DNA of 64,000 bases from positions 70,001-134,000 of the forward strand of contig JAVXUO010000943.1 of NCBI GenBank assembly GCA_033065855.1, read 5' to 3'. Both the position numbers and the translations under genes were made by a program. Shown here piece after piece: positions 56,831 through 64,000 of this stretch. The notes beneath the pieces were generated by a model, which saw nothing but the letters and a program-made list of their open reading frames with translations, ran no database searches and had not been told where the DNA came from. Position 1 is the stretch's first letter, and the number at the start of each line of letters is the position of its first letter. Source of the DNA: Escallonia rubra (Eukaryota > Streptophyta > Magnoliopsida > Escalloniales > Escalloniaceae).

Positions 56831-57375
56831 TCTATTTTATACTGCTGGGTTCTGCATGCTAACCTCTCTTGGACTTTGCTTTCACAGAGGTTCCGATCTC
56901 AATATCATTTCTAGGTCGGAGCAGCCTGAACAATTTCAGGATAGTTAATCTCTGACCTCTTTCACTCTAAGATGCAAAGTACCGGGATTAAATATGGGTG
57001 AAAAAGTAAATCGTATTCGTAATATTATTTATATATGAGGTGCACTGCTTTAATTTAGTAATGACTAGTTAATGGACCATGCAAAATGCACGAGATTAAA
57101 TAAAAATAGGCCTTTTCTAACTAAAAAAGGAAAAGCAAATTAAAGCAAGCCACAAAGATAAGTTAGTTTAAACTCTCAGCTAACAATTTTAGGTGATGTC
57201 GTGAAAATGAATTAGCTACTAATTCTTCAACTCTAATGAAAGTGGGGAGAAACTAATAATTAAACATATTATCTAACTCAACCCCAAGGCGTGGATACAG
57301 TGACAAAGGGCCTTGAGGAATAACCTCAAGGTCCAAAGTTCAAATTTTCATACCGACGGGCCATATAAATTACAA
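56828..57375. repeat. Duplicated segment, copy 2
   Basis: Collinear with 10030-10610, including the minus-strand Helitron 3' end. Similarity stops at AATTACAATTA, where the CACTA-like sequence begins. Confidence 0.8.
57065..57085 (-). mobile_element. Helitron 3' terminus (minus strand), family 2, second copy
   Basis: The minus strand reads a decayed stem around CTCGTGCATTTTGCATG, then GTCCATTAACTAG and T, equivalent to 10302. Only the last ~310 bp of the element remain. Confidence 0.65.
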
Positions 57376-59235
57376 TTACAAGAAAAACCTTCTACGCCGG
57401 CGGCCGGAAAACGCCGCCATAGGCCAAAAAACCGCCGGCATAGGTTTAGCCGGCGCTAGGGCAGCGACGCCTTTAGTCGCGTTGCGCTAGGCATATACCG
57501 GCGGTCATAGGGTCTATACCAGCGGTCAAACGCCGGCATATCTCTCTCATTATCTGGCTTCTAATGCTGCTTTCAGCATCCGCCTTCTAATGATGCTTTC
57601 ACCGGCAGCAGTTATCTAAGCCAGCGGTCACTGGCGCCGCCATAACTAAGTATTTTTTTAATTTCATAAATTAATTAGAAGATTATAGGCAACGACTTTG
57701 ACCGCCGCTATAGTTTTTTTTTCAGATTTTTAATTTCTTAAATAAATAACTTATGCCGGCGACACCGACCGCCTATAGAGGTATTTATATTATTTTTTTT
57801 GCAATTTATATAAAACAAGGCATATGCAAAACCAAGATCAAAGTAAAAGAATACATCACATTCATCAAACGATTAAGAAAATTATCAAGATCCATGATTC
57901 ATAATTCAGGAAATCTAATACATCTTGTTAAAATGCAACATAGACTCCATACAACTTCAATTTGTTCAAGAAAACCATCATTAACCCTATAGAAGTGTTT
58001 TAACACTAGACAAATCCCATGCATTCACAAAATTATCAAGATCTTGCACATCATCAATGTTAACTCCCAAGTCTGGCATCTCTAGGTCCATTTGCATTCA
58101 CATCCATGACAACCTGTTACAAAGAAAAACTCGTTCATTATACTTAGCAGAAAAAGCTGTCTAAACAAGTAGCAAAGGTATCATATAAAGCAAAGAATTC
58201 TTCCTCGGCCCAGCAAAAGAGAGAAACCCAAAAAGGGTCCCTGAATTTGGGTGGGTTTCACATTGTACTTCTTAACATTTCAAACATACTATGTATTCAT
58301 TGCCAACTTAGAAATATGTCACTAAACAGCTGCCAACACTGAAATGTAAAAATCTTGCATATTTATGCGTCTTTCTTGTAATAGATGTGCAACCCAAGCA
58401 ATGTGGGTATTGTTTTGCTAACCCAATTAACAGTTTACCTTAGAGTTCAATGCAATGTCTTTCTCACGCCACTCATTGCCGGTGCCGCGGCGGCGAGCGG
58501 CGCTGCCGGCAACGACTCCAAGACCCAAAATGTTTGAACTTTGGAATAAGAATTCACAAAGCTTTCTAAACATCATATGAACAATCAATTTTACATTAAT
58601 CATTGCTAGGGTGAAAGAAATAGTTACCTGATTAGATCAATCCCAAAGTGTGCTCAACCCTAAAGCAAATTGAGAATCATTTGAGAGGAGTGTTGAGACT
58701 TCAGATCTGGAAAAGAGGAGAAAAGAAGAGAAATTTAGCGAACGGATTGATGGAGAATGGACAAGTGAGAGGAAGGAGAAGACAGAGAGAGAGAGAGAGA
58801 CAAACCTGATGATGCGTCGTGTGAGAGAGACGTGAGAGACGAACCAGAGTCACGTGTTTACTGTTTAGATTAGAATAAGAAAACATAAAAATAAAAGAAG
58901 AAAACATGGAATATAAACCAACATCTCATATGCCGGCGGTCGGTGAGTTGGCTAATATAATTAGACTGTCAGCATAGAAGTGTTTTGGCGCTAAATTTTA
59001 GCACATAAATTTTGGGATGAAAATATGACCTATGGCATCGCTGAATGTTTGACCGCCGGCTTAAAGCGTCGCTATAGCTCCTACAGCAACGGTCATCGTG
59101 GAGGCGTCGTCGTAGCCTAGATATATTGGCAGTTGCGGATCATTTGATCAATCTACTTCTGGATTGTCTTATAAGAGAGGGCCATGTACAACAACGCCTT
59201 CGTGTGGCCGCCGTCATAAAGCGTCGTGACAGATA
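57376..59235. mobile_element. Decayed CACTA-like element
   Basis: The left end reads TTACAAGAAAAACC, close to CACTACAAGAAAAA. Both sides carry many copies of GCCGGCGGTCA and CGCCGGCATA in both orientations (57390-57780 and 58930-59125, and GCCGTCATAAAGCGTCG at about 59207). This is the subterminal repeat pattern of a CACTA family different from the one at 49395. The right terminal repeat is missing. The interior (57800-58890) has no transposase. Confidence 0.6.
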
Positions 59236-59465
59236 GGGCTGTAAATGAACAGAATTGTTCACGAACAGCTCGATGTTCGTTCTCTGTAAAACTCGTTCAT
59301 GTAATAAGTGAACCGAACACGAACACAATTTTAGTGTTCATTTATTAAACGAGCCGAGTTTGAACATAATGATGTTTGTTTATTAATGTTCGTGAACAAG
59401 AGGGCTCGTTTATTTAACGAGCCGAGTCCTATAAACGAACATCCGTTCGTTTATACTCAATTGAA
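59236..59465. repeat. Dispersed repeat rich in GTTCGTGAAC and ACGAGCCGAG motifs
   Basis: Text such as GGGCTGTAAATGAAC, GTGAACCGAACACGAACA and twice TTTATTNAACGAGCCGAGT is common to a repeat seen in many plant genomes. Internal imperfect palindromes. Element class not assigned. Confidence 0.45.
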
Positions 59466-60160
59466 ATTGAAAAATACAGTATACTAAGACCTACACAAAA
59501 TATCTGTGTATTGGGACCTGTGTTGAGACGTGGAAGCATTTGGATCACTTATCCTCTCTGGCTTTCTCTATCACCAAATTCATTTCCCTTCTCATCAGAC
59601 ACTCACTCAACTCAAGTCTCAACAAACACCCGTGCCCCTGTCTCATAAGTATATCACCGGCCATACCACACCCCACGCCGCCGGCCATACCACACCCTTA
59701 CTCCGCCGCCAGACCGCCGCTCACACCGCCTCCTTCTCTCAGATACTCGAACAGTCAAGCACCCTCATCCCCCTCTCTCTCATCACACAAGAACACTGCC
59801 AGCCAGACCACCATCCACACCGCCGTCCAGACCACCGCCAAAGTCATCTGATCTCTCACACACTCAACAACGTCTCACAGATCCCACATAGCCCCCCATT
59901 CTCTCTCTCTCTCTCTCTCTCCCTCTCCCCCCACTTTTACATTGAAGAAGAAGATTCAGCCATTACTTTGGCTACCACTCTAGGGAAGCATCGAGATAAG
60001 GCACCTCAATCGACCCCACCCGAGTTTACTGAAGCGATCCTTGGTGGCCTCAGATCCATCGGCGGATGCCTCCTTCAAAGTAACGGAGGTGTGCGATGAC
60101 TCTCCACGCATGCACATCAGGGCTTCGACGCCGTCAACAATGCCATCTATGACTCTCCAC
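59466..60160 (+). other. Low-complexity region, no supported gene
   Basis: The 189-codon frame 59530-60099 is Ser/Pro/His-rich through a pyrimidine-rich stretch with a (CT)n run near 59900-59925. No domain and no recognisable homolog. Possibly a gene leader or captured fragment. Confidence 0.3.
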
Positions 60161-60349
60161 GCATATGTGCATGTTCCTGATCAACAAAGGAAGCAGCTCG
60201 ATGATAAAAGTGAGAAGTTTATCCTCATCGATGATAAAAGTGATCGGTTGTATAACTTATACCCTTTCTTGATTGTAACCGATGAAGATAAACTTCTCAC
60301 TTTCATCATCGAGCTTTTTCCTTTGCTGATCAGGAACATGCACATATGC
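60161..60349. repeat. Inverted duplication at the broken end of a copia element
   Basis: Arms 60161-60230 and 60281-60349 are near-perfect reverse complements (~69 bp). Both encode AYVHVPDQQRK.LDD.SEKFI of copia integrase, one on each strand, around a 50-bp loop. Confidence 0.85.
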
Positions 60350-61252
60350 AATACTTCCAAATACTTTCAAGTGGGACACACTTGGCTTGTATCCACTCCA
60401 AGCTTCTTGTGGTGTTTGATTCCACACACTCCTTGTTGGACATCGATTCGATAAATAGACCGCACAATCGATTGCTTCAGCCCAAAATTCATTGGGCAAG
60501 TTCTTGCTCTTCAACATGCTTCGAGTCATGTTCACTATAGATCGGTTCTTTCTTTCCACCACTCCATTCTGTTGGGGTCAATATGGAATGGTAAGCAGTT
60601 GACAGATGCCATTCTCTTCACAAAATGCCTTGAACTCTTTAGATATGAACTATCCACCTCGATCAGATCTCATCGCCTTGATCTGATATCCACTCTGCTT
60701 CTCCACAAGAGCCTTAAACCTTTTGAAGGTTGAGAACACCTCTGACTTTTGCTTGAGGAAATAAACTCATGTTTTTCTACTATAGCCATCAATGAACAGT
60801 AAGAAGGATCTGTTCTTACCAAGAGATACTGGATCGATTGGACCACACACATCAGTGTGTATTTGCTCCAATGACTCTTTTGCTCTCGATATCGACTCCT
60901 TTGGGAAACTGTGTCGATGTTGCTTCCTGACAAGACAACGCTCGTGGAGTTGGTCTGGCTGGTCTATCGATGGCAATCCATTTACCATATTCTTCGTCGA
61001 TAGCAATTTCAGACCTCCAAAATTTAGTTGTCCAAGCCTCAAATGCCATAACCAAGATTGGTTATCAAAAGATGCCTTCAAACATTTAGGCGCATCATGA
61101 TGGATATTCATCAAGAACATCCTATTGCTCGACATCGGAACACGAGCAATCAAACTCCCTATATCATTTCTCAAATAAAGACATTTGTCTTTCATATGGA
61201 TGTCGTAGCCTTTCTCCAACAGCTGGCCCATGCTCAAAATGTTTTCCTTCAT
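60240..61252 (-). pseudogene. Copia 2 integrase
   Basis: Reads ILSMGQLLEKGYDIHMKDK, LWHLRLGQLNFGGLKLLS, QIHTDVCGPIDPVSLGKN, LLFIDGYSRKT, SDRGG, a stop, and after another stop PQQNGVVERKNRSIVNMTRS, FWAEAIDCAVYLSNRCPT, HLKVFGSIAYVHVP. The D-D-E acids remain, but the conserved C of the zinc finger and several codons are changed to stops. Confidence 0.75.
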
Positions 61253-61299
61253 CTCGGGAACATAATAAACATTTGAGATGAACTGATGGCCTCATTCTT

Positions 61300-62453
61300 C
61301 AATTTGATCAAAATTTTGCCTTTGCCTTTGACTGGAATTTTGGACATGTCTCCAAATGTTATATTTCCAGTCATCGATTCATCCATCTCAATAAACATGT
61401 GTTTGTTGCCACACATGTGATTGCTGGCACCAGTATCAAGATACTAAGAATTTTCCTTTTCTTCTTTTAATCCATTGTGTGCCAACATGACCGTGTCATC
61501 GCCCACCTTCATTTTTTCTGCATAATGGGCCTTCATATTTTCCTCATGTTGTTCGTCTCGACACTCCCAAGAGTAGTGTCCGAACCGATGACACGTAAAA
61601 CATTCAACGTCTTTCTTGTTTTGGCGTTGATAATAGCCACCTCTTCCTCGACCTCGTCCTCTCGATGGATGAAATTATGAACCCGATTCATTATTGTTGT
61701 CCTGAGTTTGTACACCACGGCTTCTGCCATGACCTCGACCGCGACCTTGTCCACGGCCTCTACCTTGACCACCTCGATTCTTGTTGGTGTCGTCTTTTTT
61801 TCTCGTTGATATTCATCTTGGCCTGAAGAGCTTGCTCGATAGGCTCTTTGTTCCTCCTTTTGATTTTGTCCTCATGGACTTACAATTTTCCTGATAGCTC
61901 ATCGACCGTCATAGTCTCGGTTTCATTGGACTCCTCGATGGCAACAAGTACATGATCAAGAGATCGAAGGATCTTCTCGACCACCCAACTATCTTCCATC
62001 TCTTCACCATTTCTCTCAAGTTGGTTCACAACCGATAGAACTCTCGAGATGTAGTCAAATATCGTCTCAGAGTCTTTCATTTGTAAAGACTCAAATTCAC
62101 CTCGAAGGCTTTGGAGTCGCACCTTTTTCACCTTATCAATGCCCTTGAAAGTATTTTCCAACCTATCCCATGCTTTCTTTGCGGTGGTGGCCTGCACAAT
62201 CTTCTAAAAAATATTGTCATCGACGCCAAGTTGGATGAGTGAAAAAGCCTTTCGATCTATCACTCGAGCTTCTTTGGCAGCCTTCTTCACGGCTTGGCTA
62301 GCACCGACCAAGTTTTCCGGTTCCACATATTCTTCTTCTACGGCCTCCCAAACATCTTGACCACCAAGAAAGGTTTTCATTTGGATGCTCCACCTTTCAT
62401 AGTTATCTTTCACGAGCTTTGGGAAGGGAAATGCTCCACTTGTTGCCTCCATT
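61300..62453 (-). pseudogene. Copia 2 gag and protease
   Basis: Gag starts at about 62453 (MEATSGAFPFPKLVKDNYER). It is cut by a TAG after GVDDNIF where related elements have Gln, and resumes MQATTAKKAWDRLENTFKG and VKKVRLQSLRGEFESLQM. An Arg/Gly-rich stretch precedes the zinc knuckle CFTCHRFGHYSWEC. The protease reads [12 protein letters not shown]. At least two stops and frameshifts. Confidence 0.75.
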
Positions 62454-62477
62454 AGAACCTCCGCTTTGATACCATTT

Positions 62478-62888
62478 TGTTGCGTGGTGGGCACAATATA
62501 AATGAGATATATCGCAGCGGAAATACTCTGAGTACTATGGAAGAGGAGGAGGAAGTGGAGAGGAGAAACACACTTGGATATTTTTCTCTTTCTCAATCAA
62601 CACTTCTATTCATAAAACTCACTCACTCTTTCCAAACTTTCCACACTTTTTCATTTCACTTACAAAATAACTAGGTGATGCACCTTTTTATACTAAGACA
62701 TTTAAAGACTCATTTAACTCCTAAAGATAACTCCCAAAACTTTCCCATTTTATCTTCCTAATTAATCACTCACAGGTTATGAGTAACTCCTCTAACCTTT
62801 CACTTTTCACATTCTCTTCATTTATTCATGTCTTGATTCTTCCTCATCAATTGTCATAACTTTGTAGAATCAAGATTAACTCTCAACA
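62478..62888 (-). repeat. Copia 2 5' LTR
   Basis: 411 bp, TGTTGCGTGG..ACTCTCAACA on the plus strand, with TG..CA ends. The primer site follows three bases away on the minus strand. Confidence 0.7.
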
Positions 62889-63040
62889 ATGTGTTGGAAT
62901 ATAATCGGACAATCATTGTGTACGTGTAAGCTTCAAGAAGAGTGGGCATAATTGAGAGCTTTGGGTATTGGACATCGTACTTTATGCAGCCGCATAAGAA
63001 TAGTGAATTTGAATGTGATATTGTCTTCTATATACACTGA

Positions 63041-64000
63041 TCTATACTACTTATAAAAGTACGAATGTTGTAAATTATTTTAAGGACGATTATGTCATTC
63101 GTTAACTACGCCAATAACACTCCTACCCTTCATTTATGACTCATTTTTTAAATTGTTTAAATGAAATATACATAGGGGAATGAATCTATTCTAAACATTG
63201 CGAAATGAAAAGTTTGATGAGAAAAAATATTATCTATAATACTACGAATGTTGTAGAACATAATTGATTTATATAATTTATTCCCAATAAACCTAATGAT
63301 ATCATCTCAAAAATTATCTTCGACCATATCTACATGTAACGCAAGTGTTCCATGCTAGTGTATCCAAAGTAATCTGCAAAAGAAGCAAGAGGTGGTTTAT
63401 TTCTGCATTGGGAGTTGTAAGTGTTAGCTCTAAATCTGGTGCTGCGTTGCGAATAGCTGGGTCAGATGATCCACAGATCCAAACTGGCATTTGATCTTGG
63501 TGACCGCATTTCAAATAATTGTTTGGAGAAACTGATCTGCGGTTGTAATAGTCTACGAGGTATAGCTGAGGCAATGGTCGCGTGAGTGTTAGTATCAACT
63601 ACTTCGGTCGCTGATTCATTCTTCGCCACTTGCCAGAATAGGGCAGATTAGTAAGGAACTAATCTGAGGGAAATTTAGTGGTGCTCAAGGGTCCGACTTA
63701 TTATTTTGTTTGGTAAGCAAGATAATAGCATTGACAATACAAACTGTTACATAGGTTTGTCATGTTAGCCTTTTGATTTGACATTTTTGACATAAAGAAA
63801 TAGAATCGATGACTATCTTAAAATGATAGAAATTCAACGAAGGAAGAAACAAACAAACATATAAACAAACATCATCTTCTCGACAGGTTTTAAGATAGCT
63901 ATGTTATAGGGCATAGATGCCGATTAAAATCTTAGTTTTTACATTGTGTTTTTTATCCTTTCTTAGTTAGGTTTTTGTTATAAAAGTCAAGTAACACTCT
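63041..64000 (+). mobile_element. Helitron 5' end, continuing beyond the window
   Basis: Preceded by host A (63040), it starts TCTATACTACTTATAAAAGT, then ACGAATGTTGTAAAT and GATTATGTCATTCGTTAACT. The same order occurs in minus orientation at 13080-13150 and, at the very terminus, at 18588-18624. No 3' end lies within the remaining 960 bp. Confidence 0.7.
63314..63598 (-). other. Unidentified open frame, possible captured exon in a Helitron
   Basis: 94 codons containing QLYLVDYYNRRSVSPNNYLK, VWICGSSDPAIRNAAP and DLELTLTTPNAE. It is not low-complexity and DLELTL is reminiscent of EAR-like (LxLxL) ends of plant regulators, but I do not recognise the family. A splice acceptor or donor was not fixed. 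Confidence 0.3.

Larger units (their letters stand above)
60240..62888 (-). mobile_element. Ty1/copia element, truncated before RT
   Basis: Minus-strand order: LTR (62888-62478), primer site TGGTATCAAAGC (62474-62463), gag, zinc knuckle, protease and integrase up to the YKLYN text of the pol linker. RT, RNase H and 3' LTR are lost and an inverted duplication marks the break. Multiple stops show it is old. Domain order and gag type resemble the copia at 35877-39975, but the LTRs differ. Confidence 0.8.

Noticed and set aside
59530..60099. 189-codon plus-strand frame as a gene
   Set aside because: Low complexity with (CT)n, no domain, and its end overlaps sequence next to the copia inverted duplication.

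Overview
The window is nuclear DNA of a flowering plant, most likely a eudicot. The evidence is plant-specific transposon families (TRIM, Tat-lineage Ty3/gypsy, Ty1/copia, CACTA, Mutator-like, hAT, Helitron), a plant mobile domain (PMD) gene, A/T-rich introns with GT..AG borders, and a CYP716-type cytochrome P450. No rRNA or tRNA gene or other organellar sequence was recognised. The P450 at 54581-56359 (minus, three exons, 481 residues) is the only complete gene likely to serve the host. Nearly everything else is transposable element sequence of differing age, often nested.

Layout. 1-487 is a TRIM. 612-4021 is a 3.4-kb solo LTR with a perfect 5-bp target duplication. 5566-6381 holds two more TRIMs back to back. 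About 9946-18624 is a Helitron-rich block: a plus-strand 3' end at 9990, minus-strand 3' ends at 10302 and 11104, two sets of decayed replication protein A (RPA) exons, and stacked minus-strand 5' ends at 18354, 18421 and 18624. 18626-35876 is a ~17-kb Tat-lineage gypsy element on the minus strand with two ~2.1-2.2-kb LTRs. It has gag-PR-RT-RNaseH-second RNaseH-INT, and between INT and the 3' LTR an antisense PMD gene; a hAT element sits upstream of that gene. 35877-39975 is a copia element cut off at the gypsy LTR. 39960-44560 is a tandem duplication whose first copy was later hit by a foldback MITE and a 1.1-kb Mutator-like element. 45615-47325 has Helitron-type RPA and PIF1 helicase pseudogenes in convergent orientation. 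48480-53360 holds MITEs, a 3.4-kb CACTA element and a Helitron 3' end. 54117-57375 is the P450 with repeats on both sides. 57376-59235 is a decayed CACTA-like element, 60161-62888 a truncated copia with an inverted duplication at its broken end, and 63041 to the window end the 5' end of a further Helitron.

How the parts relate. The sequence upstream of the P450 (56490-57375) is duplicated at 9991-10615, so a second P450-linked segment once existed about 45 kb away. The Helitron ending at 9990 inserted into that copy, and the P450 promoter preserves the matching unoccupied site. The gypsy element may be a vehicle for the PMD gene. Most element proteins carry stops or frameshifts. The P450, the gypsy integrase reading frame and the copia RT reading frame are the best preserved coding sequences.
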